Shown here: piece after piece, positions 1-7,538 of the stretch
Position numbering within the stretch: the first letter of the stretch is position 1
Layout of the letters: every line of letters starts with the position of its first letter
NCBI GenBank assembly: GCA_003505715.1
Contig: DNXU01000100.1
Coordinates: 10,412-25,029, forward strand
Direction: 5' to 3'
From: Cyanobacteria bacterium UBA8803
GTDB taxonomy: Bacteria > Cyanobacteriota > Cyanobacteriia > Cyanobacteriales > Coleofasciculaceae
Length of the DNA stretch: 14,618 bases
Notes under the pieces: generated by a model
What the model was told of the DNA's origin: nothing
Database searches by the model: none
What the model saw: only the letters and a program-made list of their open reading frames with translations
Position numbers and translations under genes: made by a program

Positions 1-2003
1 TTGGCAATAATATCGCTATTTTCGTTTTCTAGGGCGATGATAAATGGCGCATCAATGGTAAGGTTGCCGCCATTGCCATTGCCAGTTCCTCTACCCGCTT
101 CTGCTGAGATCAAAGCATTCTGTCTGAGTTGTAGAACATCTCGCACTTGCAGGTTAATGTTTCCGCCTTCACCGGAGTTAGTAGATGCGGTGATGCCGCC
201 GCCATTACTGAGAAAGATGGAGTTAGCTCGGATCGACAAGCTCCCAGCACCCCCTGTGCCAATATTCTGTACCGTTACTAAAGCTCCATCAGTAACGCGC
301 AACACAGGAGTGTTAATAGTAATGCTTCCCGGACTGCCCGAAGGCAGGGTGGGAAGTCCGAGATACTGCTGTAAAAACGGATCGGCTGGGTTAGCTGCAG
401 ACCCCACCTGACTGGGGGTAATCAAACCTGACCCTTGCACTGTACCACTAATTTCTACCGATTCAGAGGCATTTATGGTTACATTCCCCGCATTGCCAAT
501 CGCTATCGTATTAGCATTAACTTGGCCACCATCTCGAATTACTAACCTTGGCGTATTAACGATTACATCGCTGGCATTGCCACGATTGAAAGCGTTACTA
601 GATAGGCTGCTACCTAGCAAACCGGGACTGAACCCAGTTAGTTCTACAGACTCAGTAGCATTTACCTCTACATTGCCACTATCTCCAATTCCGACATTGA
701 AAGATGACACCAGCGCTCCGTTGAGGGCTTTCAACTGTCTTGTGAAGAGTTTAATATCTCCAAGGTTTCCAGAATTGCCGCTACTAAAAGTCAGGAGAGA
801 GCTGAAAAAGGGTTGACCATTCCGATCGAGTGCAAACCCAATTAGCTGTACAGAATCAGTTATATTCGCGATGATATCACCGCTTTTTCCTGGAGCATAG
901 GTAGCAACTGCAACTTGTCCCCCATCTCGAAAAACTAGATTCCGAGCTGTTACTCTAATATCTCCTCCATCTCCCGACCCCACAGTTCCATTCTGCAAAG
1001 TGGTAGGGGGTGAACCATCTGCCTTGAAACCAATAGTGGTAAAAGTTTCGGAGAGATTAACGACGATATCCCCACCAGGTTGGGAACCAAGGTTTTGAAT
1101 CAACACCGTTGAGGAATCGCGCATTTCGAGGTTTCGTCCTTGGATTTGGACAAAGCCTCCGGGCGCACCGCTGACATCTACTCCTGCTTTAGATAGTAGG
1201 GTAATATCCCTGAAATTTGGTACGCTACCATAGTCTAACGTCCAGCCAGCAGCAGTTGGACTGAGACTGACAAATCCCTCAGCAACACTACCTAACTCAA
1301 TCCTTCCTGACTCTGCCGTTAGAAGCCCACCATCTAAGGTCACATTACCACCAACCAAGGCTAGAGTATTGCCCGGTTGCACCCGCAAACCGGAAGTATT
1401 ATTCCCTCTTTCTAGGGGCAGCAAATTTGGTTGAATGAAACTGTGACCTGTACCTTGCACGAGTATTTCACCCGGATTCGCTCCGTATTGCAAACCAATG
1501 GGAACATTCAGAGTCAACAGAGGTGAAGCATTGGGATTTGTGGCACTGAAAATGCTGCCATCGGCAAACTGAATGTTGTCAGCGGTACTGCCAATAAATG
1601 AACCCCCAATATCCAGTTGGGCGTTAGCACCAAAGATAATCCCACTTGGATTAATTAAAAAAAAATTTGCCTTGCCATTGGCACGCATCAACCCGTCAAT
1701 GTGGGAAAGTTGTCCCCCAGTAACGCGGGTGATAATGTTGTCAATAGTGGCAGCGTTATTAAAAAATGCCGTATTGCCACTAGGAAGGGAAAATTCCCCA
1801 AGGCTGTGGAAGAGGTTGCTACCTACAGTCGTTCCGCCGTCAATGGTGAAAGTATTGCCACTTAGAGTAACGATGGAATTACTGGGCAAGGTGGCATCGG
1901 GAACAATTTGAGCAAGTACGGAGCTGTTTGTTGCCCCAAAAATCAGTGACAATAATACGTTGATGAATCCTAATTTGCCGAAAAAAAAACGAGTGGGGAA
2001 CAT
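1..2003 (-). CDS. Filamentous haemagglutinin N-terminal domain exoprotein (TPS/S-layer-family type), 3' end cut by window
   Basis: Reading the minus strand from the ATG at 2003 gives 667 open codons to the window edge, so the C-terminus is missing. An in-frame TAA two codons upstream fixes this start. Residues 1-31 look like a signal peptide (Arg/Lys near the start, hydrophobic core, cleavage near VLA-Q). Residues about 35-175 match the two-partner-secretion haemagglutination domain, including the NPSGIIFG motif at about 118-125 and a following ADGSIFSATNPNAS stretch typical of cyanobacterial members. After that come repeating Gly/Asn/Asp-rich strands (for example IRDGGQV and ATESVELTG), as expected of a right-handed beta-helix. 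By family, it should be exported through a TpsB/Omp85 outer-membrane pore and displayed or released; no partner pore is in the window. It lies 60 bp behind the DUF917 gene on the same strand, so read-through is possible. Two A9 tracts fall inside the coding region. Identity is sure at family level; substrate or role is unknown. Confidence 0.93.
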   Translation of the reverse strand, partial: MFPTRFFFGKLGFINVLLSLIFGATNSSVLAQIVPDATLPSNSIVTLSGNTFTIDGGTTVGSNLFHSLGEFSLPSGNTAFFNNAATIDNIITRVTGGQLSHIDGLMRANGKANFFLINPSGIIFGANAQLDIGGSFIGSTADNIQFADGSIFSATNPNASPLLTLNVPIGLQYGANPGEILVQGTGHSFIQPNLLPLERGNNTSGLRVQPGNTLALVGGNVTLDGGLLTAESGRIELGSVAEGFVSLSPTAAGWTLDYGSVPNFRDITLLSKAGVDVSGAPGGFVQIQGRNLEMRDSSTVLIQNLGSQPGGDIVVNLSETFTTIGFKADGSPPTTLQNGTVGSGDGGDIRVTARNLVFRDGGQVAVATYAPGKSGDIIANITDSVQLIGFALDRNGQPFFSSLLTFSSGNSGNLGDIKLFTRQLKALNGALVSSFNVGIGDSGNVEVNATESVELTGFSPGLLGSSLSSNAFNRGNASDVIVNTPRLVIRDGGQVNANTIAIGNAGNVTINASESVEISGTVQGSGLITPSQVGSAANPADPFLQQYLGLPTLPSGSPGSITINTPVLRVTDGALVTVQNIGTGGAGSLSIRANSIFLSNGGGITASTNSGEGGNINLQVRDVLQLRQNALISAEAGRGTGNGNGGNLTIDAPFIIALENENSDIIA
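1657..1665. repeat. A9 homopolymer inside exoprotein gene
   Basis: Nine consecutive A (T on the coding strand) encode the Asn-Phe-Phe-Leu stretch just before the NPSG motif of the haemagglutination domain. A one-base slip would truncate the protein in its secretion domain. Confidence 0.9.
1981..1989. repeat. A9 homopolymer in signal-peptide codons
   Basis: Nine consecutive A (T on the coding strand) cover codons 5-8 (Arg-Phe-Phe-Phe) of the exoprotein. This is a second slippage-prone tract at the very start of the same surface protein. Confidence 0.9.
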
Positions 2004-2063
2004 TTTTATGGTCAAAATAACCGAACCAGACTACTATTCAGACAATTTTATTTCTTCCTGCCG

Positions 2064-3299
2064 TCACCATTCTGGAAATGGTTTATAAGGAACTCGGAAG
2101 CCTAGATCAGCCAATATCTTCATAAAGCTGTTGCGAAGCTTCAAATTGCTTTGCCATTCTTCGTGAGCAACAATGCCAATAAGAATAGCCATCTTGCCGA
2201 CAATCCCAAGCGGTATAATGTCTGCATTGGAAAACGGTAGAACACGTAGAACACTGCCATTCAGATCTCGATCTATGTACAAGTAACAGATTGAATCTGG
2301 GGCTGTAATAATTGGAGCTGATTTTTGGGGATTCCAGGCAATTAGATTTTCGTTCTGATTGTAAATCCAGGCTTCTTGTTGATTTTCTTCATTTCGTAAT
2401 ATAACTGTGCCGTAATCAAAACCGCCTTGGGTTTTTTGCTCTGGAGGTTGAACGATCCCTGCAAAAACAGGAGCTGCTTGCCATCCATACTCATTGAGTT
2501 TTTGAACAATAGCGTGTATTATATACTCTACCGACTGTTCTGGAAAAATAGCAGTATGGTTAAATAATTCTCCTACCTCTTGAGCTAGTTGCAGAGTTCC
2601 CCGAATCGGCACTGCTCGTTGAAGTGTTTCCTTGTCCATAGCCCACATCGCTAGTCCAGCTTGTTCGTCAAAGAATTCCAAAACTGGTCGAACAAATGAT
2701 TCAGCTTCAGCTGCTGTTTCTACAAAAACAGAAATTCCTTTTTTTTCACTCTTAGCTAGAATAGTCGGGTTGGCAGACAAATCAGCTGCTCCAAAAGTAG
2801 TCGTAGTTAGCGAAGGAACTGCTCGACCAGCACCATCAGCATTAATCACAGGAATTTCTTTCTGAGCAGCCACTAGAATCGGGACAATTGAATTGAGTGC
2901 CCCCAGCTCTACAGGTATAACGTAACCAATCCGCTGATTCTTAAGTTTTAACTGGTCGTTTAACTTCTCAAAAGCTGCGATTACCGGGTCTACATTGTCA
3001 AGTTGAAGCATAGCATTTGGCGAACCAATAAAGGCCACAACTGCCGTCAGACCAACGTGGTCATCTACTTCCTCCACCGTCTTAACGGTAACTTCAACAT
3101 CCTCAGGAAGATTCCTGAAGACATTGTTGACCAAGGTTTGTACTGCATCATATAGATTGCTTTTTCCCTGTTTTATCTTCAATGTACCGATCAGTGTGTT
3201 GCCTGTCTTAAAAGGACCACCACCACCACTTCCCAGGAATGTCGCCCCGTAGCAAATGTCGATAATTTGTTTTTTATTCAGTGTTTTCAGTTCAGCCAC
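2064..3299 (-). CDS. DUF917 / S-methyl-thiohydantoin desulfurase-family protein
   Basis: This is a 411-residue protein when started at the GTG at 3299. An AGGAG at 3309-3313 sits nine bases from this GTG but only three from the in-frame TTG at 3305, so GTG is preferred. Family signs: the Gly-rich LGSGGGG near residues 22-28, the PVELGALNSIVPILVAA segment near 129-145, and ADGAGRAVPSLTTTTF near 154-169, which matches the conserved DADGxGRAxPxxxxTTF pattern of Pfam PF06032 (DUF917, later named S-Me-THD). The length fits the family. Members are often encoded beside hydantoinase/oxoprolinase and hydantoin racemase genes and are thought to act on hydantoin- or thiohydantoin-like rings; the exact reaction here is inferred, not shown. 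The upstream neighbour, 78 bp away on the same strand, is a racemase, so the two probably share a transcript. No hydantoinase subunits are present in the window. No signal peptide; likely cytoplasmic. Confidence 0.85.
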   Translation of the reverse strand: MAELKTLNKKQIIDICYGATFLGSGGGGPFKTGNTLIGTLKIKQGKSNLYDAVQTLVNNVFRNLPEDVEVTVKTVEEVDDHVGLTAVVAFIGSPNAMLQLDNVDPVIAAFEKLNDQLKLKNQRIGYVIPVELGALNSIVPILVAAQKEIPVINADGAGRAVPSLTTTTFGAADLSANPTILAKSEKKGISVFVETAAEAESFVRPVLEFFDEQAGLAMWAMDKETLQRAVPIRGTLQLAQEVGELFNHTAIFPEQSVEYIIHAIVQKLNEYGWQAAPVFAGIVQPPEQKTQGGFDYGTVILRNEENQQEAWIYNQNENLIAWNPQKSAPIITAPDSICYLYIDRDLNGSVLRVLPFSNADIIPLGIVGKMAILIGIVAHEEWQSNLKLRNSFMKILADLGFRVPYKPFPEW

Positions 3300-3308
3300 T
3301 ATCAAATT

Positions 3309-3313
3309 CTCCT
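3309..3313 (-). promoter_or_regulatory. Shine-Dalgarno site deciding the DUF917 start
   Basis: On the minus strand AGGAG is followed by nine bases and then GTG (3299). The spacing supports GTG rather than the closer TTG at 3305. Confidence 0.65.
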
Positions 3314-3377
3314 ATTTGAGGTTTTGCTATTTAATTTGAGCATGTATTAGTATCCACTATTGCTAAGATATCCACAA

Positions 3378-4136
3378 TTATATTGGCCTGAAATGCCAAC
3401 TTTTTACCAAACCAGTCTTTTGCTGCTCTTGCTGCTGAGCTGGCTTGTAATACGTTAATCGGCTCTGGGATAACTTATTTCTAATCAGCGACTCTAAAAA
3501 AGTAATTGCTGTAGTAGTGGGGTCAATTACGGGAGCTGGCATCCCCAATTCATATAAAATGCTTTTCACATCATTGGCTACGCCCAACATTCCCGTACAA
3601 CCGAGAACAATTGCCTGCGCTCCATCGCGAGCGATCGCCTTTTGGCTTTCTTCTACAAGGGCTGCTATTAAACGATTTTTGTCTGGTAGTTCGCTGACGG
3701 GTATACCTACATCCCTAATCGAAGCAATATTTTCGGTTATCCCCACATCTCTGGCCAGCGTTTCTAACATTGAAATTACTCTCTTTTCAACGGTAATTAT
3801 CGAGAATTTTTGAGAGATGAGAGTTGCCGTAAGCACTGCTGGATTAAAGCCTCCAACGACAGGAATATCTATCAATTCTCTGATAATTTCCACTCCAGGT
3901 TCGCCAAAACAATCGATCAATATCCCATCAAACCCATCCTGCTCAGCTGCTTGGGATTTCTTGATTAGGTCTGGTATCGCTAAAAATTCTTCATAGCGAC
4001 TTTCAATACTTTGCGGCCCTTGGTCAAGGTTAATAACACTGATTTCTGTATCAGGAGCTGCAACAGTTTTTGCTTCTTCTATGACATCTGGATTATAGGC
4101 ACTCGTGGCCAGAGGAAAAATAATTAGTATTTTCAT
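3378..4136 (-). CDS. Asp/Glu/hydantoin racemase-family protein (HyuE-like)
   Basis: The 252-residue protein has the two-cysteine layout of the aspartate/glutamate racemase superfamily: Cys76 in ILIDCFGEPG and Cys180 in IVLGCTGM, about 104 residues apart, each in the middle of a Rossmann-like half. The N-terminus (MKILIIFP), the GFNPA loop near 97-101 and the DPTTTAITFLESLI helix near 205-218 are typical of hydantoin and allantoin racemases. Such enzymes invert the alpha carbon by a cofactor-free two-base mechanism with the two thiols. Length is normal; the last ~20 residues (Gln-rich, then WHFRPI) extend past the core. The start is the ATG at 4136; the upstream Shine-Dalgarno is weak. It is the first gene of a probable pair with the DUF917 gene downstream. 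Substrate is undecided between hydantoins, allantoin and an amino acid; racemase superfamily membership is secure. Confidence 0.87.
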   Translation of the reverse strand: MKILIIFPLATSAYNPDVIEEAKTVAAPDTEISVINLDQGPQSIESRYEEFLAIPDLIKKSQAAEQDGFDGILIDCFGEPGVEIIRELIDIPVVGGFNPAVLTATLISQKFSIITVEKRVISMLETLARDVGITENIASIRDVGIPVSELPDKNRLIAALVEESQKAIARDGAQAIVLGCTGMLGVANDVKSILYELGMPAPVIDPTTTAITFLESLIRNKLSQSRLTYYKPAQQQEQQKTGLVKSWHFRPI

Positions 4137-4207
4137 TCTGTAATTTTCTTTTTTACCAAAATTTATTGAACAAAATTCTTGATTAGTAAATGTGTAATGG
4201 TGTAGGC

Positions 4208-4222
4208 TTCATGTATCATGAA
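4208..4222. repeat. Short palindrome TTCATG-TAT-CATGAA
   Basis: Perfect 6-bp inverted arms around a 3-base centre, 72 bp upstream of the racemase start. It could be a dimeric regulator site for the racemase-DUF917 unit, or chance; the sequence gives no further support. Confidence 0.35.
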
Positions 4223-4316
4223 ATCTTACCTTGAAGCAGATGACATCAACACCCTTCCAACTGCTGGTTCCAGTAAACTAAATCAACTTATTGTGCCACC
4301 TCAAAGCCTAACTTAA
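4218..4316 (+). CDS. Possible small ORF, 32 codons, unrecognised
   Basis: An ATG at 4218, inside the palindrome, opens a 32-codon frame that begins MKSYLEADDINTLPT and ends VPPQSLT before TAA at 4314-4316. The preceding in-frame codon track has a stop at 4203-4205, so this is the earliest start. There is no clear Shine-Dalgarno site. Composition looks protein-like (acidic N-terminal part, Pro/Gln near the end), without a signal peptide or membrane segment. It may be a real microprotein, a decayed remnant of a larger gene, or noise. I do not recognise it. Confidence 0.2.
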   Translation: MKSYLEADDINTLPTAGSSKLNQLIVPPQSLT

Positions 4317-4389
4317 AATTGTGGCAGAGGCAAGGGCTTTATGGAAATTTAACTAAAAAATTACACAAAGGACTAGATATTACTATTGA

Positions 4390-4469
4390 AAGGAGTTCAG
4401 AAGTAAAGAGATGCCCTTCAAGAAAGAGAAGTTCACTCAACTCCTAAACCCCTAAACTCCGAACTCCTT
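4390..4469. repeat. Inverted repeat and degenerate AACTCCT repeats behind por
   Basis: AAGGAGTTC at 4390-4398 is the reverse complement of GAACTCCTT at 4461-4469 (62 bases between). The right arm is the last of about four near-identical 7-8-mers (4437-4469: aactcct, aacccct, aactccg, aactcct). This resembles the short tandem heptamer repeats found between genes in many filamentous cyanobacteria. It lies directly after the por stop, where it may affect transcript end formation. Confidence 0.5.
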
Positions 4470-4487
4470 CACCTCCTCTCCCTATTT

Positions 4488-5462
<975 letters not shown>

Positions 5463-5542
5463 CTAATTAACCGACACGTTAACTGCGTTAAGTATTTCTA
5501 GGATCTCATGTCAGTGAACCATCGGCTGCGATTTTTCGAGAT

Positions 5543-5573
5543 GCTATAGAGTTATTAGAATTCTATCTATAGC
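5543..5573. repeat. Inverted repeat with inner palindrome upstream of por
   Basis: GCTATAGA (5543-5550) and TCTATAGC (5566-5573) are perfect 8-bp inverted arms. The 15-base spacer contains the 10-bp palindrome TAGAATTCTA (5556-5565). The structure lies about 95-125 bp upstream of the por ATG on its promoter side, and just outside the IS element. It may be an operator for por or a relic; function is inferred from position only. Confidence 0.45.
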
Positions 5574-5630
5574 TTGAATAAGCGATCGCCTTGGGTTGCC
5601 CTCATTCACACCTTCAACGTATCGCGAGAG

Positions 5631-5659
5631 TCCCCACTCTCAGCGAAGCAGAGTGGGGA
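5631..5659. repeat. Probable left-end hairpin of the IS element
   Basis: Perfect 10-bp stem TCCCCACTCT / AGAGTGGGGA with a 9-base loop CAGCGAAGC. The loop contains GCGAAGC (5643-5649), a heptamer known to form an unusually stable single-stranded DNA mini-hairpin. It lies 36 bp behind the tnpA stop. There is no T-run on either side, so a transposase-recognition hairpin is a better reading than a terminator. Confidence 0.6.
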
Positions 5660-5695
5660 GGGATAGCGGTTCGACGTAGGTAAGGAGTCGAAAAA

Positions 5696-6103
5696 TTACT
5701 CTGGCGGTACTTCTTGAGATTTGATATAGGCTTTGACTCTTTCGATAGGAGCGCCACCAGTAGAGGCCACGTAGTAAGAACCTGACCAAAAAACAGGCTT
5801 GGGGTAAACTTTGGACAAATCATCAGCAAACTCTTTCTGGATAATCCTGCTAGAACCAGATTTCATGCTCCCAATCAAAGCGGATAAGCGGTTATCAGGG
5901 TGAAAGTCCACCAATAAATGTACATGGTCAGCTTGACCTGAAAACTCGGTCAGCCGACATTTGGTTTTGACACAAATATTGGCAAATATTTCTCTAAGTC
6001 TTTCCAGCATTGCTTGTGTAATCACTTTACGGCGGTATTTGGTCACAAACACCATGTGCAGTTGAACAGAGAAGACGGAATGGGAACCTTTTCTGGCTTG
6101 CAC
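5696..6103 (-). CDS. tnpA: IS200/IS605-family Y1 transposase TnpA
   Basis: A 135-residue single-domain HUH transposase that cuts and rejoins single-stranded DNA at the element ends. The metal-binding HUH motif is HVH at residues 60-62 (in ADHVHLLVDF) and the nucleophile is Tyr126 in VKAYIKSQ. The GSHSVFSVQLHMVFVTKYRRKV start and the SYYVASTGGAPIERV segment match the family, and the length is normal. The start is GTG at 6103; a TAA lies directly upstream in frame, so no longer start exists, and a GGGGGT stretch upstream may serve as ribosome site. It is divergent from tnpB and shares the 54-bp control region with it. All catalytic residues are present, so the protein is likely functional. Confidence 0.95.
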   Translation of the reverse strand: MQARKGSHSVFSVQLHMVFVTKYRRKVITQAMLERLREIFANICVKTKCRLTEFSGQADHVHLLVDFHPDNRLSALIGSMKSGSSRIIQKEFADDLSKVYPKPVFWSGSYYVASTGGAPIERVKAYIKSQEVPPE

Positions 6104-6133
6104 TTAACATACCCCCACTTGGATTGCTATAAC
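6104..6133 (+). promoter_or_regulatory. Predicted tnpB promoter
   Basis: TTAACA (6104-6109) and TATAAC (6128-6133) are separated by 18 bp, with a TGC extended -10 just before the second box. A start near 6140 would give a leader of under 20 bases before the tnpB ATG. It overlaps the upstream edge of the tnpA start. Confidence 0.4.
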
Positions 6134-6142
6134 TAATTTAAC

Positions 6143-6148
6143 AGGAGG
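6143..6148 (+). promoter_or_regulatory. Strong Shine-Dalgarno site for tnpB
   Basis: AGGAGG lies nine bases before the ATG at 6158. It is the strongest ribosome-binding site in the window and fixes the tnpB start. Confidence 0.75.
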
Positions 6149-6157
6149 TTTCAGCAG

Positions 6158-7474
6158 ATGCCAATTAGACGTGTGACTTTTCGGTTATATCCCAATAAAA
6201 AGCAAGCACAGACATTGCGGTATCACCGTAAGTTACACAAGGAGCTGTACAACGCGGCTGTCTATAATCGTTTTACCCAATACCAAAAGTTTGGTCATAA
6301 AGTAGATTACTTTGAACAACAAAACTGTTTACCAGCTTTTAAAGAAGTCTGGATGGAGTACAAAGAATGTAACTGCATGACCCTACAAGCCACTTTAAAG
6401 CGTGTAGATTATGCGTTTCAACGTTGGTTAAAAGGTTTGGGTAAACGACCAAGATACAAATCAATTCGCCACTACTCAGGGTGGACTTATCCCAGTAAGA
6501 CTGGGTGGAAAGCACACACAAGTGGTGATAATGGATATTTAGAATTAGCCCAGATTGGTAGTATTCAAATGCGAGGCAAGGCTCGTGTTTGGGGTAAACC
6601 AACTACTTGCACAATTGTCTATCGTAATGGCAAATGGTTGGCTAGCATTACTGTTGAGGTAGAAGAAATAAAAAGAGCTACTGATATTGGTGCTGTTGGG
6701 ATTGACTTGGGGTGTAAATCAGCATTGGCTGTTACAGATGGGGAAAACCATGACTTTGTGGAAGCTCCTAGATTTTTGCGTAAAGCTGAGGCAAAGATAA
6801 AGAAGTTATCTAAAGCTAAACGCCGTAAAACAGCACCCAACAGGAGGAAGAAACAAAAAGCTTCTAGTAGATGGAAAAAAGCTCAAGCGAAAATTAGCAA
6901 AATAACCCGTAAAATAGCCTCTCAACGCCAAAACTGGGTACATCAAGTAGCATCAGACATTGTACGCCGTAATAGCTTCGTTGCTACTGAAAAACTAGAA
7001 GTTGCTAAAATGACCGCCCGTGCCAAGAAAGGTAAGCGCAAAAAGCAGAAAGCTGGACTAAATAAATCCATTTTAGATGTTGGTTTGGGGATGTTACGGT
7101 CAGCTATTCAGTCCAAAATTACTGAGGCTGGCGGTGTATTTATTGAAGTCCCAACCAAAAAAGTCAAGCCATCTCAAACGTGCCCAAAATGTGGACATCA
7201 GCGCAAGAAATCCCTCGACGAAAGAGTTCACCAGTGCCAGGTTTGTGGATTGACAATGGACAGAGATTTAGCCGCTGCACTTGTAATGCTTTTATGGGGA
7301 CAAGGAAAATTGCCGGGGTTTGAAACGAACCTCGTAGACGCTGATGTTTCTAGCTCTACTTCTGATACCAGTAAGCGAAAGTTTGCTGGAAGTCAGAAGC
7401 AACTAGGACAGAAGAAGCGCCAGAAATCAGCACTTACTGGGTTGGATGCAAAAACCAGCCCTTCAACGAAGTAA
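6158..7474 (+). CDS. tnpB: TnpB RNA-guided endonuclease of the IS605-type element
   Basis: TnpB proteins are RuvC-type nucleases guided by an RNA made from the element's right end; they cut the empty donor site and help the element persist. This 438-residue copy has the N-terminal helical/wedge region (RRVTFRLYPNKKQ start), then RuvC motifs: Asp183 in VGIDLGCKSALAV, Glu278 in FVATEKLEV, and the DRD at 368-370 in MDRDLAAALVM. A CPKCG...CQVCG zinc finger (Cys342, Cys345, Cys360, Cys363) sits between the last two motifs. A Lys/Arg-rich stretch lies at 208-255. The tail QKQLGQKKRQKSALTG resembles that of many cyanobacterial TnpB proteins. The usual Asn after DRD-x is Ala here, also seen in this cyanobacterial group from memory. 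No frameshift or lost catalytic residue is visible. The stop codon falls inside an inverted repeat (7428-7480). Confidence 0.95.
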   Translation: MPIRRVTFRLYPNKKQAQTLRYHRKLHKELYNAAVYNRFTQYQKFGHKVDYFEQQNCLPAFKEVWMEYKECNCMTLQATLKRVDYAFQRWLKGLGKRPRYKSIRHYSGWTYPSKTGWKAHTSGDNGYLELAQIGSIQMRGKARVWGKPTTCTIVYRNGKWLASITVEVEEIKRATDIGAVGIDLGCKSALAVTDGENHDFVEAPRFLRKAEAKIKKLSKAKRRKTAPNRRKKQKASSRWKKAQAKISKITRKIASQRQNWVHQVASDIVRRNSFVATEKLEVAKMTARAKKGKRKKQKAGLNKSILDVGLGMLRSAIQSKITEAGGVFIEVPTKKVKPSQTCPKCGHQRKKSLDERVHQCQVCGLTMDRDLAAALVMLLWGQGKLPGFETNLVDADVSSSTSDTSKRKFAGSQKQLGQKKRQKSALTGLDAKTSPSTK

Positions 7475-7480
7475 GTGCTG
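7428..7480. repeat. Inverted repeat spanning the tnpB stop codon
   Basis: CAGCACTTAC (7428-7437) is the exact reverse complement of GTAAGTGCTG (7471-7480), and T7438/A7470 adds one more pair. The 31-base interior holds AACCAGC, which could instead pair with the right arm (GCTGGT), so two alternative folds compete. The tnpB TAA (7472-7474) is in the right arm. Confidence 0.7.
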
Positions 7481-7492
7481 GTAGTTTATTAG

Positions 7493-7522
7493 AAACCCCA
7501 CCTATTCAATAGCGGGAAGTTT
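7493..7522. repeat. Probable right-end hairpin of the IS element
   Basis: An imperfect hairpin: AAAC pairs with GTTT, CCC pairs with GGG, and CTA pairs with TAG around a TTCAA loop, with an unpaired AA (7517-7518) on the 3' side and an A/C-type internal loop. Bulged right-end hairpins a few bases before the cleavage site are characteristic of IS200/IS605 elements. TCAA follows at 7526-7529. Confidence 0.6.
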
Positions 7523-7538
7523 AAATCAAGCCCTATTT

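Larger units (their letters stand above)
4137..4487. other. 351-bp intergenic region between por and the racemase gene
   Basis: This AT-rich stretch should hold the leader and promoter of the racemase-DUF917 pair at its left end and the 3' end of the por transcript at its right end. No convincing sigma-70 box pair could be assigned. It contains a 15-base palindrome (4208-4222), a doubtful 32-codon plus-strand ORF (4218-4316), and a degenerate AACTCCT-type repeat (4437-4469) whose last copy forms a 9-bp inverted repeat with 4390-4398. No RNA gene was recognised. Confidence 0.6.
5601..7529. mobile_element. IS200/IS605-family element with divergent tnpA and tnpB (left boundary approximate)
   Basis: The element carries a Y1 HUH transposase gene on the minus strand and a tnpB gene on the plus strand, starting 54 bp apart and facing away from each other, as in IS605-type elements. 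A hairpin lies beyond the tnpA end (5631-5659) and a bulged hairpin lies beyond the tnpB end (7493-7522). Such elements move as single-strand circles and make no target duplication, so ends cannot be read from direct repeats. The right end is placed after TCAA at 7526-7529 by analogy with the IS608 cleavage site; this is inference. The left end must lie before 5631, probably between 5595 and 5625. Both genes look intact, so the element may be active or recently active. It sits between por and the 3' end of gpsA. Confidence 0.85.
7300..7529 (+). ncRNA. Predicted omega-RNA (reRNA) region for TnpB, bounds approximate
   Basis: In studied IS605-family elements the guide scaffold RNA overlaps the 3' end of tnpB and runs to the right end, with the guide taken from the flank. 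Here the matching stretch holds an 11-bp inverted repeat across the tnpB stop (7428-7438 with 7470-7480) and the right-end hairpin. The guide would begin near 7530, in the sequence ccctattttcatccct region beside gpsA. The start point and the RNA itself are inferred. Confidence 0.45.

Noticed and set aside
1..1911. Plus-strand open frames at 1-411, 475-816 and 1573-1911
   Set aside because: They lie opposite the long minus-strand exoprotein frame, have no family resemblance, and are shadows of its repetitive codons.
5611..7468. Direct repeat CCTTCAACG at 5611-5619 and 7460-7468 as IS boundaries
   Set aside because: The right copy is inside the tnpB coding region, and IS605-type elements do not make target duplications; probably chance.
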